Shown piece after piece: positions 1-10,597 of a DNA stretch of 33,728 nucleotides. The first letter of the stretch is position 1. Each line of letters opens with the position of its first letter. The notes under the pieces are model-generated. The model made no database searches, had not been told where the DNA came from, and saw only the letters and a program-made list of their open reading frames with translations. The stretch spans positions 1 to 33,728 of the forward strand of contig MSJI02000254.1 in assembly GCA_001931905.2 (NCBI GenBank), read 5' to 3'. The position numbers were made by a program, and so were the translations under genes. This stretch comes from Cladosporium sp. IMV 00045 (lineage: Eukaryota > Ascomycota > Dothideomycetes > Cladosporiales > Cladosporiaceae).

Positions 1-999
1 GATCTGTGGTATTTCCCGTCTGGACACCCTCACTCCCTGCAAGGTCTGGGAGAGAATGGAACCGAGTTCCTGCTTGTATTCGATGACGGCGCATTCTCCG
101 AGGATTCCACCTTCTTGCTGAACGAGTGGATCGAGCACACCCCTAAGGCGGTTGTTGCTGAGAACTTCCGCCTGCCTCCGGAGATCTTCGAGAACATCCA
201 CGAGAAGGACAAGTACATCTTCCAAGGTCAGTCGATAATACAACCTCATTCTACCGCAGTCTGAAGCTCGCTAACAGAATCATGTACAGGCTCTGTTCCC
301 GACAGCATTGAGGAGGAAAAGCCCAAGGCATTCAAGAAGTCGAAGCACCAGTACACTCACCACATGCTTGAGACCCCGCCAGTCGAGGGCAGCGGTGGAA
401 AAGCGCGTATCGTGGACAGCAAGAACTTCCCCATCTCCAAGACCATCGCGGCCGCACACCTTGACATCGAGCCCGGTGCGATGCGCGAGATGCACTGGCA
501 CCCCAATGCTGACGAGTGGTGCGTGAAAGTTGGTTTTACTTATCTGTATGAGCTGCGACTGACATGTACGGAACAGGTCTTACTTCAAGAAGGGACGCGC
601 TCGCGTCACCATCTTCGCCGCTGAAGGCAACGCGCGCACTTTCGACTACATGGCAGGCGATGTCGGTATCGTGCCCCGAAACATGGGCCACTTCATCGAA
701 AACCTGAGCGACGACGAGCCCTTGGAGGTTCTTGAGATTTTCCGCGCCGGTAAGATCCGATCTTGTGTGTTTCGATTTTTCATCACCTGCTGACCTGTTA
801 TCCTACAGACGAATTCCAGGACTTCTCTCTCTTCCAATGGATGGGCGAGACGCCCAAGCGTCTGGTGCAGGACCACCTCTTCCAGCACGACAAGAAGTCC
901 GGAGAGAAGTTTGCCAAAGTGGTAGAAAGCGCTAAGGAGGATGTCATCAAGAGCCAGTACGAGAAGTCGCCTGGTATGGAAGTGAAGAAGGATCTGTAA
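1..999 (+). CDS. Oxalate decarboxylase-family bicupin, 5' end missing
   Basis: The 3' part of a bicupin, running off the left edge. Exons are 1-226, 290-518, 577-749 and 809-999, read in frame 1 from the first base; introns are 227-289, 519-576 and 750-808. The first visible residues are the end of the N-terminal cupin, with FPSGHPHSLQG and then the lid segment AFSEDSTFLL, which resembles the SENST lid of bacterial oxalate decarboxylases and keeps its Glu. The C-terminal cupin shows the metal-binding set MHWHPNADEW followed by GHFIEN, giving the usual three His plus Glu for Mn. The family converts oxalate to formate and CO2; fungal members are often secreted or cell-wall associated, but the signal-peptide region is outside the window. 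Decarboxylase rather than oxidase activity is inferred from the lid. The next gene on the same strand starts 503 bp downstream. Confidence 0.88.
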
Positions 1000-1502
1000 A
1001 GCAAGAAAGCCTAGGGAAAAAAAGATAATGTCGATCATCGGTTTTTCATAGATAATGTGCAAATGGCGAGGAAACCGATATCTACGGTTTCGCAGAATGA
1101 AAATGAATCTTAGGGAAAGTACAATTCGCTTAAAGTGATGGGTTGGTTTGGAAGTATTCGTCCTTGTGTCATTTCATCCTCAGAAAGTTTGTTTTCATTT
1201 CGAAGGATTCCGACCCCGGACGCCGAACACCGTAGCCTCACTTTCAGCTCGATTCAAATGGAGATATGGAGATAAGAACCAGACATCGCCAGGCACCAAT
1301 GTAACATCGACCAGGCAACTATGAAACGACATACGTATATAAAGACCAAAACAACAACTGCATCACATCGAGAATCACCAGCCTTTTTCCCCAGAACTAA
1401 TCAACAATAATACAACCCACGGCCCACCCAATCACTTCTTACTCTGCAGAGAAAAAAAAAACACAAAAGACAAGAAGGAAATAACAAGGAACCAACACAA
1501 AA
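1000..1502. other. Intergenic: bicupin 3' flank and GNAT promoter
   Basis: No gene seen. It should hold the 3' UTR of the bicupin gene and the promoter and leader of the acetyltransferase gene. The 100 bases before the ATG at 1503 are A/C-rich, as is common in fungal leaders. Confidence 0.6.
1336..1343 (+). promoter_or_regulatory. TATA box of the GNAT gene
   Basis: TATATAAA lies 160 bases before the ATG at 1503, a plausible distance given a leader of roughly 100 bases. It is the only good TATA match in this intergenic stretch. Confidence 0.5.
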
Positions 1503-2244
1503 ATGCCCATAACAATCCTCCCCGCCCACCCCACCGACGCCTCCACCCTAACCCCCATGGGCCTCCTCGCCTTCTCCAACGACCCCCTCAACCGCCGCCT
1601 CCTCAAACTCTCCACCGCCACGCCCGCCCAGCTCGCCGCCCACGAGCAATGGCGCATCAAACGCAATGAGCGCCGCATGGCAGGGCCCGGGAAGTTTTGG
1701 TTCAAAGCCGTCGATGACGAGAGCGGTGAGGTGCTGGGCTTTACGGGTGCGTTGGCGCCGGGGCAGGAGGGCGCGGCCGCGGGCCTGCTGAAGGATGATG
1801 GCGAGGTGCCGGAGGTTATGGATAGGGATTGGATGAGGGTTTGGGAAGAGGGGTTGGAGGGGCTAAAGGGGGAGTGTTTGGGGGAGAGGAGCGATTATTG
1901 GTGTGAGTTTTTTTTTTTTTTTTCCTTGTTTCTTTATTGCCATTCCTTTTCGTTGTCTGATTCCTGCCGAGATCAACTGACCATTGAATTCTTTCTTTTT
2001 TCCAGACATCGCCTCCATGGTCGTCCACCCCAACCACCAAGGCCGCGGGATCGGGCGGAAATTGCTCGACGCGATCTGCGAGCTTGCGGATCAAGCAGGT
2101 CAGGATATCTATCTGGAAGCCTCGGAGCCCGGGAAGCGGTTGTATGAGAAAGCTGGTTTCGTGGTTTTGGGGGAGAAGACGTTCTTGGAAGGTGTTGCGC
2201 CCGTGCCGGCCATGTTGAGGAGGCCGAAGGCGAAGGAGGTGTAG
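1503..2244 (+). CDS. GNAT-family N-acetyltransferase
   Basis: Two exons, 1503-1902 and 2006-2244, joined across intron 1903-2005 (donor GTGAGT, then a run of 16 T, acceptor TTCCAG). The spliced protein is 212 aa. The join restores the GNAT core: YIASMVVHPNHQGRGIGRKL carries motif A (Q/RxxGxG/A), which binds the pyrophosphate of acetyl-CoA, followed by a helix and the typical EASEPGKRLYEKAGFVVLG segment of motif B. The N-terminal half has the variable substrate side with a Gly/Glu-rich loop near residues 88-105. The family acetylates amines on small molecules or proteins; the substrate cannot be read from sequence. Unspliced, the protein would lose the catalytic core. The start has A at -3. 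Confidence 0.85.
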
Positions 2245-2379
2245 GCTCCGTCGGGAGGGATGGATTGGGTGAGGTGGCTGGAGGGTGGGCAACGGCGTGT
2301 TCGAGATGGGATCGGATTGTGGCGTTCGTGGATGGTAGATCAACAATAAACATCCAGCGGTTGGTTCCACCTAAGGTAC

Positions 2380-3398
2380 TCAAGAACGTGATGGCAACCA
2401 CTCCGAGAGCTTAGACAGACTGCTGAAACCAACTGCCTTCACTCTATCGAGCACATCGAACAACGAGCTGGGCTGCTTCTCATCCAACCATTCCACATCA
2501 CGTTGCTTGCCAGCAATTTCCCGATCGATCAGAACCGCTTGCCAACCAGCATCTGTCGCGCCTACAACGTCTTTATCATGCTCATCTCCAACATAAACCT
2601 TCCGCCAATGCTCCAGCTCCGGTTTCCGCGTACTGCCCGGTTCCTGCTCAAGCATCGACACCACCATCTCCTCAGCGGCACCAAAAATCCTCCTGTCAGG
2701 TTTCTCACAGCCGACGTCGTAAGACAGGACTGTGAAATCAATATCGAACTTTTCGGGATCGAAATCGCCACGCTTCGGCTTGTCGCCATAGTGGATTGGA
2801 TTGACTCGCACGCCCATGGAAGTCAGGATGTCGGCTGTTCTGTTGTCGGAGTTGGTGATGACTCCGATCATCACGCGGCCGCCGTTGGAGGTTTGTTGGT
2901 TCCGGAGCTGCTTTAGTAGGGGGAGGACGTCGGGGTAGAGAGTGTAGCCTTCTTTGGAATGGAAGCGGTGGATGAGAGTTGGTACGAGGTTGGCTGGGGT
3001 TTGTTGGCCGGGTGGGATGTAGGGTTTGAATGTGCCGTTGATAATCTGGCTATGTTAGGAAATGCAGGACTGGTGTTGCTGTTTTCTGTCCATGGCACTC
3101 ACGTTGCTCCACCACTTCTCGGCTCCGAGGCCTGTTGCCTTGCCATAATTAGGGTTCTGCTTGGATTCGTTTTTGAAGGCTTGATGGCAATGCTTGTCAG
3201 TACCGAATGGAGGTTCTGTTTTGAACAGTCATATGGCATCAACATACCTGCTTTGAATGATTTCGCTAGCTCATCATCACTGAAGCCTCCTAAACCGAAT
3301 GATCTTGCCACTTCACCATATTGCTGTGCAACTGGTTTTCTAGGAGTGAAGAGTGTGCCGAATGCGTCGAAGCATATGAGGAGGTTCCTTTTGGACAT
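2380..3398 (-). CDS. HAD-superfamily hydrolase, HDHD3-like
   Basis: Three exons on the minus strand, 3398-3248, 3179-3103 and 3045-2380, with introns 3247-3180 and 3102-3046; 297 aa after splicing. HAD motif I is CFDAFGTLFTPR with nucleophile Asp11. Motif II is GVITNSD (about residues 137-143), motif III Lys is in CEKPDRRIF (Lys191), and motif IV is YVGDEHDKDVVGA (about 227-239). The middle exon supplies NPNYGKATGLGAEKWWSN, a cap-region signature of eukaryotic HDHD3-type proteins. The second acid of motif I (DxD) is Phe13, as in the DxYGT/DxFGT motif of haloacid-dehalogenase-like members, so phosphatase activity should not be assumed. The substrate is unknown. It converges on the GNAT gene, with stops 135 bp apart. 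Confidence 0.85.
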
Positions 3399-4320
3399 TG
3401 TGATTGGACGACTGAGAGATTTCGAGTGTATCGTTCAGTCAATAGGTGATGAGCGAAGATAGGGCTACGGGTTGAATCAGCCTACACACGGCCCAGCCAG
3501 TGGTTACGTCAGACACTATACTGAAGTGTCACAAGGAGATTGTTGTCGATGAAAAGAGTCGATATTCGAAGAAGCGTGTTGTTTGTTTGTTTGTATATTT
3601 ATGTACAAATCATTGGTAAATAATAACAAGAAGTAGTAGTCAGTCTATTTGACAGCACGCGTGAGGTTTGCCCTAGCAAAAGGCAAAGGCCCAACCCCAC
3701 CAAGCGCCGCCGACACCGACTGCTGGCACTCGCAGGCTCACAGCACTGAAGTGATGAAGAAGACACAGACCGCCTGAGAGTCAAGGAGGGGCAACTTTTG
3801 TCTTTCTTCCTCACTCGACCGACGACTGTGGAGTCTTGAAGTCGCGCGCGCGCTCTCTCATCAGTCAACGCCCGTTTAACTAACCTCCAATACTTCACCG
3901 CCTGCCCACTCTCACACACAGACACACGCATACCCATAATACCTCACCTGCACACCCACAAACCTCTGCACTCTCCCGAACGTCTCACTCGCATTCTCAA
4001 TCAAGCATCACTCGGCCACCAGCCACCTGCTCCTGCGGCTCTCACACTTTCCCCTCAGTAATCCCTGTCCCCTGCGGCGGCGCCTCAGCCTGAGAGCTTG
4101 CTTGCCTGCCTGTTCGTCACGGCCCTACGAAGCACGTGAAGGAGTCCGGGAGAAACACCAGATCAACTGCGCGCAGCACCTGCCACCCGCCTCGCAATAC
4201 AACATCCTCAATCACTCCGCACGACCTCTACCCTTCCCGCCGCACCTCCGGCACGCTTGATCGCCTCTCCCACCACATCTTCCCAAACACTCCCGCTGTT
4301 ACACCTCCACAGACCGCAAG
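3399..4320. other. Divergent intergenic region, HAD / DUF7918-like
   Basis: A 922-base region between divergent start codons, so it should carry both promoters and long leaders. It includes a TGTT microsatellite-like run near 3579-3593, an alternating GC run near 3841-3852, and a C-rich, purine-poor stretch from about 3890 to the ATG at 4321. A 112-codon open frame on the minus strand (3599-3937) has no recognisable content. No other gene is seen. Confidence 0.5.
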
Positions 4321-6101
4321 ATGCCTTGCTTCAAAGGCCTTGCGGTCAGCATCCACTCGGATGGCCCGTTGAAAGAGATCTCCACCCAGAAGCAGGCCCG
4401 CCAGTCGCGCATCTCCTCCTACATCGCCGTGCCTCCCGCCAAAGTCGTCAAAGACGCCGGCGAGAGTCGCCTTGAGCAGCCGTCCTTCGCCATATCAATC
4501 ACCCTTCTCACTCCCGGCTTGAACGTCCCCTACTCCGCGCCCGAAGCCACTCCCGAGAACCCATTCCCCAGATCACGCATCGTCGGTGGTCTGCCTGGTC
4601 AAACCAACGAGCGCGGGCAGTACGAGGCACCGGTCCCGCCTTACGTCCCACAGACCCGGAGCGCACATGAAACAATTGCCGCATACATTTACTTTGACGG
4701 GAGACCCAAGGAAGAGGTGGCAACACTGCTGCGCCGCGGCGAGGAAACTTGGGTGAACTCAAGATGGGTCAGCGTGCCCGAGTCAGAAGGAGGAGGCCTG
4801 GCTGAACGCGAGTTCTTGTTCAGAGAGGTCGGGCTTGAGAGATGGCTTAATGGTCTGGATCTCGAGGGCAGCAAAGATAAGGCCGCGCGCATTGAGAAGA
4901 GACAACGCAAGCTCGACAAGAAGAACAGGCGTAAGATGAAGTCTGAGCAATTCGACGACGACGACACGGACGTCAAGATCAAGCGCGAGGACATGGACGG
5001 CGAGGACATGATGGAAGACCAAGAGGATCCATCTTCGGACTCGGACTCGGACGATGAACCGCCAATGCCTGAAGCCGCGGGTCAAATCAAGGTTGCGCTT
5101 TTCCGCGTCATTGCCAGCGGAGAGATCAAGAAGGGAGAATATTCGCCTCAGTTCGACGCCCACGACGACGACGAGGGTCAAAACGGCAACTCAAATGAAG
5201 GCGCCGACGAGGACGTCGATCATACCACATCATTCGCAAAACCGAAAACTCTGGACCCGAAGTCTATCAGCACGCAGACTGTCACTGGACTTGACCCTCC
5301 TGAACACCCCTATGCTGTCTTCACTTTCTTTTATCGCGGTGAAAAGCAGCTTAAGAAGATGGGCATCTTGGAGACTCCCGACGCCGAGAAGACGCCTGCC
5401 AGCACCAAGCGCAAATCCTCTGGTCCTGATTTCTCGAATCTGGGCCCGCTTAGCAAGTTTGGCACGGTTGGCTTCTCCGGATACCGCGACACTGCTGCCT
5501 CGAAGAAGAAAGCCAAAGGCAATGGCACGAATGACGACGCTATGGACAGTGATATTGAAGACAACGACGAGGTACAGGGCGCAGACAAGGACGATGAGGC
5601 CGATGGCAAGCAGGAGAATGGTAAAATGCTGTCACCTGAAGATGCCAGAAGGCAAGGTGAGATCGCGGATGGCGTGCAAAAGATCAAGGTAAAGCAGCTA
5701 AGGGTTATTGACCCGTTTTCCCAATGCTAATGTCTCTATAGCTCAAGCGACAGCACTCTGCAGAGCCCGTCTCAGAGCCTTCCGCGAAGAAGTCGCCTCA
5801 CACGTACACTTCCGAATCACCCTCAGCCGGCACACCTGGATCCGCAAACTCCACAACCGCGACTGCTGGAACACCACCGCTCGACGGCAAACCTACGAGC
5901 AGCACCACCGACGCATCCGAGATGGTCGGTTCTCCATTCAAGAAAGCGAGACCCAGCCTTCCCGGGATTGACGGTGCGATGGTGTCTGCGTTGAACGACG
6001 TCGACCCACCTTCGAACAACGTAGCACCTGCGCCTCAAACCATCAGCGGCACAGGAGACCAACAGGCAAAGGCAACGATGGACGAGGACGAGGAGTTGTG
6101 A
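4321..6101 (+). CDS. Acidic DUF7918-like protein, probably nuclear
   Basis: Two exons, 4321-5688 and 5742-6101, with intron 5689-5741 (donor GTAAAG, branch GCTAAT, acceptor TATAG); 575 aa. The N-terminus begins MPCFKGLAVSIHSDG. Further in, a predicted beta-rich segment contains AAYIYFDGRP (120-129), then a helix and a Lys/Arg-rich stretch (about 187-208). A long Asp/Glu/Ser region follows (211-248, 280-300), interrupted by IKVALFRVIASGEIK and later by HPYAVFTFFYRGEKQLKKMG. The N-terminal strand, the (F/Y)xDG element and the late FxFxYR element recall the fungal DUF7918 family; I cannot confirm this without a profile search. Basic patches and alternating acidic tracts suggest a nuclear protein, and IKRE (220-223) fits a sumoylation consensus; both are inference. 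The frame stays open for 121 codons after the stop (see findings). Confidence 0.72.
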
Positions 6102-7457
6102 TTGAGAACTCCCCATCCCATCCTTTACGCATTACCTTGTTGGCTAATAGACTCTGCTCGTAGTGCTTTTCGCAGCCGTTCAGATCAGCGTCCTCAACTC
6201 TCCCTTCGGACAGACGCACCTTCGAGTGGCATTGAGAATCTTCAGAACCGTCGTCCTTCAGACGCGAATGTGGCAGCAAATCGGACAGGCGAATACGACC
6301 CACAACGTCCATACCCGTCCTTGGAAACGCCTGTTCCAAACCCAGGATACCCGGGTGCTATCGAATGGGCCATGATGAATCGCAGGGACTTTTCCGCAAC
6401 CTCGTCCAACACGAACACCACAATCGACAGCCTGTGGCAAGATCCGGACCTGGAGCAGAAGCTCTGAGCAGCATGTCTTTCCACATCCCATGTGGGAGAA
6501 GCTTTACACTCTGGCAATCCCAAAGCTTTCGGGTATGTATGCTCTTTTCCTTTCTTTTCCTTTATCTGTCTCTTCTCGGTCAGGGCATTATCAGCGAAGG
6601 CGAAACCGGGCAGTGGCTTTCTCTTCCTTTTCCTTTTTTTCTTTACTACTTGTTGATTGGACAAAGCAAAAAGAATCAAACATGAGTCACGAATTCGAGA
6701 GCTTGCTTTTTTTTTTTCTTTTCTTTTTTTCGAGGGTGGCGTGAAAAGGGCTCTCGATGGACGAGGTAAAGGGTCTTTGGGAACCGCGAACGGGCGAAAG
6801 CACGGTGTTGTTTTGAGATTCTTCTCTTTGGCTGTGTTGTCTCTACTATTACAGGCTAGACTACCTTTTTGGCTTGTCTTCTCTTTCTTCTTTGGCTGCT
6901 GTTTCCTAAGAACTTGTATGCTTTCTCGCTTGCAAGACCTCTCGCAGCCGAGGTGTGGGAGGATGGATCGAAAGAGGGCTTTCTCGGGGCTTTTTTCTTT
7001 TGTACCCTTTTGGACCCTTTGGTTGAGGATCGGAGAGAAAGGCACGAAGCGGAGTAAGGGACTCATGCTCTGATGCGTCGACGTGGCTGATGATGTGTTC
7101 ATCCAATGTTGTTATTGGCGGCGATGATTAGACGTGGCTGTGGCCTGGACTGTGTTCGTCGTGTTGTTTGTATCATAAATCATGGTATATCTTCTGTTGA
7201 GAATTCTGAGAGTGGGCTTCTTTTTCGTGCTGCTGCTGTTACAAAGAGAATCTGATGTGCCGTTTGCCCAGTTCGACTGTATTCCGATGATCGGGGTCTG
7301 GTAGAGTGTTTGAAGAGAATTTTGTGTTCCTTTTCAGTATGGGGGTTCTCGTAATATGTGATTTGCGCCGTCGCTAAATTTTACAGAATGATGAGGTCGA
7401 ACAAGAAAAGACAACAGGACACAAGGAACGCCAAATGGCCGAATGAGAACAATCCCC
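6102..7457. other. Convergent intergenic region with pyrimidine tracts
   Basis: Lies between two convergent stop codons, so it should hold two 3' UTRs. The first 366 bases are open in the frame of the upstream gene and may be an alternative terminal exon. From about 6540 to 7060 the plus strand is rich in T and CTT tracts (for example 6620-6660 and 6706-6731). Opposite-strand open frames here are Lys/Arg-rich by composition and are not credible genes. Confidence 0.5.
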
Positions 7458-8966
7458 TCAACCCTCCTCGGCATCCATGTTTTCCCTCTTCCCGCCCTTC
7501 TTCGCCCTCCCCCCACTGATTCCCTTGCCCTTACTCCCGCCCTTCTTGCCCTCATGCATCGCCTTCATCTCCTGCACAGCCACCCTCTGCGCGTCGCCCA
7601 CGCGCTGCGCGAACACCATGACCTCGTCCCGCTCCGTCGGGAACTCTTCCAGCTTCTTCCCCAGCGCCTTCTCGATCCGCTGGTAGATTTCGATGTCGTA
7701 CTGCGTCACCACCGAGATCGCCACGCCGCTCTTGCCCGCGCGCGCGGTACGTCCGACGCGGTGCACGTATGTCTTCGAGTCGGGAGGTAGGTCGTAGTTT
7801 ACCACTAGGTCGACGGAGGGGATGTCCAGACCGCGCGCGGCGACGTCGGTTGCGACGAGCAGCTCTTTGCCGCCCGTCCGGAATTTGTTCAGGGCGCCCA
7901 GGCGGGCGGACTGGTTCATTTGGCCGTGGAGCGGGATGGCGCTGCGGCCGAGAGCGCGCAGCAGGAAGGCGATGCGCGCGGCTTCGTTCACCGTGCGCGT
8001 GAAGATTATGCCCGTCTGGCCGGCGTGCGCGTGCAGGAGGGACACGAGGTAGATGTCCTTGTACTTGTGCGGGATGAAGAGGTAGGACTGCACGAGGTTC
8101 TTGACGGTCTGGTAGGAGGAGGAGGAGATGTTGACGCGGGTGGGGTTGCGCAGGGCGGCGCGCGTGAGGTTGTCGAGTTTTGTGTTCATCGTCGCGGAGA
8201 AGAGCATGGTGTGGCGCTCGAAGGGCAGCACGCGCAGGATTTTGTCGAGGATGGGCCCGAAGTCGAGGTCGAGCAGGCGGTCCGCTTCGTCCATGACGAG
8301 GTATTTGAGCTGGCGCAGGGAGAAGCCTTTGGTGTTTTCGAGGTGGTCGAGGAGACGGCCTGGTGTGGCCACGACGATGTGAGGGCGCTTGCCGAGTGCG
8401 ATCGCTTGGGGGACCATGTCCATGCCGCCGACCAGGACGGCGCATTTGACGTTGATCAGGCTGCCGAGCGCTTCGAATTGTTGGCTGATCTGGTAGGCCA
8501 GTTCGCGGGTGGGCGCAATGACAAGACCGAACAAGGGCTGGGGCTTGTCGAGGAGGGCCTGCAGCATGGGCAGGGCAAAGGCAGCGGTCTTTCCAGATCC
8601 AGTCTCTGCCAGTCCGATGAGGTCTCTACCTGAGAGTGCTACGGGTAGTGATTCCCTTTGAATGGGTGTGGGTTTCTTGAAGCCGAGTGTCGTGCAGGCG
8701 TCGCAGAGGGACTCGGTCAGACCAAGGTCGGCGAAGGTCTTCTCAGTCTCAGCATCTTCCTTCGCCATGTCCGATTCTCCTCCCTCAACGTCATCCTCTT
8801 GCCCTTCGGCATCATCTGAGTCGCTGTCGACATCGGCTTTCTTTGGAGCATCCTGGACCTTCTTGGGTGGAGGTGCGGGCTTTGAGTCCTTAGTAGGTTT
8901 CTTCTTGAGCCGCGTTGTGGCCTCAGTGGCCTCATTTGAAAGCTTTCTCTTTTTGTAGGCCGGCAT
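7458..8966 (-). CDS. RRP3: DEAD-box ATP-dependent RNA helicase Rrp3
   Basis: Single-exon gene, 502 aa. It is an ATP-dependent RNA helicase acting in the nucleolus in early pre-rRNA cleavages leading to 18S rRNA (yeast Rrp3, human DDX47). After a charged N-terminal tail (1-77) come the Q motif (GFKKPTPIQ, 95-103), motif I AETGSGKT (120-127), Ia APTRELA (151-157), Ib TPGR (201-204), II DEAD (226-229), III SAT (257-259), [19 protein letters not shown] (372-381) and [12 protein letters not shown] (402-411). The C-terminus is Lys/Gly-rich. MPAYKKRKL is the usual Rrp3 start and the first ATG in the frame; the open frame extends to 9026 only with non-ATG codons. RRP3 rather than another DEAD-box gene is chosen from the overall match, including [20 protein letters not shown] and [13 protein letters not shown]. 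Confidence 0.93.
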   Translation of the reverse strand: MPAYKKRKLSNEATEATTRLKKKPTKDSKPAPPPKKVQDAPKKADVDSDSDDAEGQEDDVEGGESDMAKEDAETEKTFADLGLTESLCDACTTLGFKKPTPIQRESLPVALSGRDLIGLAETGSGKTAAFALPMLQALLDKPQPLFGLVIAPTRELAYQISQQFEALGSLINVKCAVLVGGMDMVPQAIALGKRPHIVVATPGRLLDHLENTKGFSLRQLKYLVMDEADRLLDLDFGPILDKILRVLPFERHTMLFSATMNTKLDNLTRAALRNPTRVNISSSSYQTVKNLVQSYLFIPHKYKDIYLVSLLHAHAGQTGIIFTRTVNEAARIAFLLRALGRSAIPLHGQMNQSARLGALNKFRTGGKELLVATDVAARGLDIPSVDLVVNYDLPPDSKTYVHRVGRTARAGKSGVAISVVTQYDIEIYQRIEKALGKKLEEFPTERDEVMVFAQRVGDAQRVAVQEMKAMHEGKKGGSKGKGISGGRAKKGGKRENMDAEEG

Positions 8967-9201
8967 CTTTGCGACCAGACTTTCGAGTATCGTGTTCTGA
9001 AATGTAAAGAGCAAATGTCGCAACAAGACGACATCCCCAGAAAAAAGTTCCCGAGCTTATCTAATCCCGCGCCGGATCTAGCTCGGCGATTCTCAGGTTA
9101 AATCTCAGGCTCGGTTCTCAAAGTCCCTCCAAAAATTCCAGGCTGGACCTCGAGCTCATCTACAATACAAAAAAAAAAAATATTCAAACCAACTTGCAAA
9201 A
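8967..9201. promoter_or_regulatory. Bidirectional promoter RRP3 / SSF1
   Basis: Only 235 bp separate the two start codons, so both genes must share this promoter region. On the SSF1-proximal side are AAAAATT (9131-9137), resembling the core of the yeast RRPE element, and CTCATC (9155-9160), the reverse complement of the PAC core GATGAG. In yeasts these two elements drive ribosome-biogenesis genes. The matches are short and their use here is inference. A run of 13 A (9169-9181) lies just before the SSF1 leader. Confidence 0.45.
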
Positions 9202-10593
9202 ATGGTCAAAAAGAGAGTCAAGAAGCGCACTCACCTCGGCGCCCCTGGCCGTCCTCCTGCGCCTGGCAGCGCCCCCGTCAAGCCTGGAAAACCCGGTGAC
9301 AGGACTCCCAAATCTATGGTTATTCGCATTGGCGCATCCGATGTTGGACCTTCAGTATCCCAGCTGGTGAAGGATGTACGAGGAATGATGGAGCCGGCTA
9401 CGGCCTCGAGGCTGAAGGAGAGACGGAGCAACAGACTGCGCGACTACGTCTCCATGGCTGGACCTTTGGGTGTGTCGCATCTCATGTTGTTCAGCCGTAG
9501 CGACAGCGGTAATGTGCAGCTGCGCATGGCCGTCACCCCGAGAGGACCTACCCTTTGCTTCCGCGTCGAGAAGTACAGTCTTTGCAAGGACGTTCACAAG
9601 AGCATGAAGAGACCGAAGAGTGGAGGCACTGAATACCTGGCGTCGCCGCTACTCGTCATGAACAATTTCAGCTCGGCACAAGGAGAGACGGAAGAGACAA
9701 AAGACAAGAAGAACATTCCAAAGCACTTGGAGAGCTTGTGCACGACTGTCTTCCAGTCAATGTTCCCTGCGATCAACCCCACAACCACACCTTTGAAGTC
9801 GATCAAGCGAATTATGCTTCTGGACCGCTCACCAGCCGACGCCAACACGGAAAACCCTAGCTACGTTCTCAACCTCAGACATTACGCGATCGAAACCCGA
9901 ACTGCAAAATCTGTCCCCAAAGCTCTGCGAAAGCTCGATGCTGCCGAAAAGCTGCAACACCAAGGAAGCAAGCGAAGCCGTGGAGGCCTACCCAACCTCG
10001 GAAAACTGGAGGATGTATCCGATTACCTGCTGGATCCCCATGGCGAAGACGGCTTCACAAGCGGCAGCGACAGCGAGCCCGAGACGGACGCCGAGGTTGA
10101 GATTCTGGAGGAAGACACAAGGCGGGTGATGAACAAGTCGCAACAAAAGAAGAGACAAGAAGAGCTGAGCGACCGCCGAGACCCCACCCGCAAAGTAGAG
10201 CGCAAAGGTATCAAGATGCACGAGCTCGGTCCTCGCATGCGGTTACGCTTGACCAAGGTTGAGGAGGGATTGTGTACAGGCAAAGTCATGTGGCACGAAT
10301 ACATTCACAAGTCGCAAGAAGAGCTTAAGGAGATGGATCGTGTGCACGCGAAGAGAAGGCAGGAGAAGGAGAAGAGAAAAGCGGAGCAGAAGGCTAACGT
10401 GGAGAAGAAGAAGGCGGAGAGGAGAGCCAAGGGTCAGCCTGAAGAGGAGGAGGGCGATGATGATGAGGTCGTCGGTGAGGCATACGACTCGGACGACGAC
10501 CAGTGGGAGGACGACGATATGGAGGACGCCGGCGAGGGTGCTGAGGATGAGGATGAGGGTCACTACGATGAGGAGATGGAGGACGAGGAGTGA
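9202..10593 (+). CDS. SSF1: Brix-domain 60S biogenesis factor Ssf1 (Peter Pan)
   Basis: Single exon, 463 aa, close to the usual fungal Ssf1 length. Ssf1/PPAN is a nucleolar Brix protein that binds pre-rRNA and helps form early 60S precursors. The start MVKKRVKKRTH, the segment KSMVIRIG, and VSQLVKDVRGMMEP with LKERRSNRLRDYVSMAGPLG (about 52-90) are signature Ssf1 sequence. The Brix domain continues through LCFRVEKYSL and ends near GPRMRLRLTKVEEGLCTGKV. Behind it are a Lys/Glu-rich predicted coiled coil (about 375-415) and a strongly acidic tail (about 416-463), both typical of the family. It is divergent from RRP3, so one promoter region serves a 40S-side and a 60S-side assembly factor. Confidence 0.95.
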   Translation: MVKKRVKKRTHLGAPGRPPAPGSAPVKPGKPGDRTPKSMVIRIGASDVGPSVSQLVKDVRGMMEPATASRLKERRSNRLRDYVSMAGPLGVSHLMLFSRSDSGNVQLRMAVTPRGPTLCFRVEKYSLCKDVHKSMKRPKSGGTEYLASPLLVMNNFSSAQGETEETKDKKNIPKHLESLCTTVFQSMFPAINPTTTPLKSIKRIMLLDRSPADANTENPSYVLNLRHYAIETRTAKSVPKALRKLDAAEKLQHQGSKRSRGGLPNLGKLEDVSDYLLDPHGEDGFTSGSDSEPETDAEVEILEEDTRRVMNKSQQKKRQEELSDRRDPTRKVERKGIKMHELGPRMRLRLTKVEEGLCTGKVMWHEYIHKSQEELKEMDRVHAKRRQEKEKRKAEQKANVEKKKAERRAKGQPEEEEGDDDEVVGEAYDSDDDQWEDDDMEDAGEGAEDEDEGHYDEEMEDEE

Positions 10594-10597
10594 TGTA

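Noticed and set aside
3599..3937. 112-codon minus-strand frame upstream of the DUF7918-like gene
   Set aside because: Starts with an ATG but has no recognisable motif, no homology I know, and falls in the presumed promoter/leader region.
6242..7102. 286-codon open frame on the minus strand
   Set aside because: It runs opposite T- and CTT-rich tracts, which read as Lys/Arg-rich peptide; no domain, and it overlaps the probable 3' UTRs of two convergent genes.
7552..8445. 297-codon second frame inside RRP3 on the same strand
   Set aside because: Shadow of the helicase frame in GC-rich DNA: an Arg/Pro/His-rich peptide without structure, while the RRP3 frame carries all helicase motifs.
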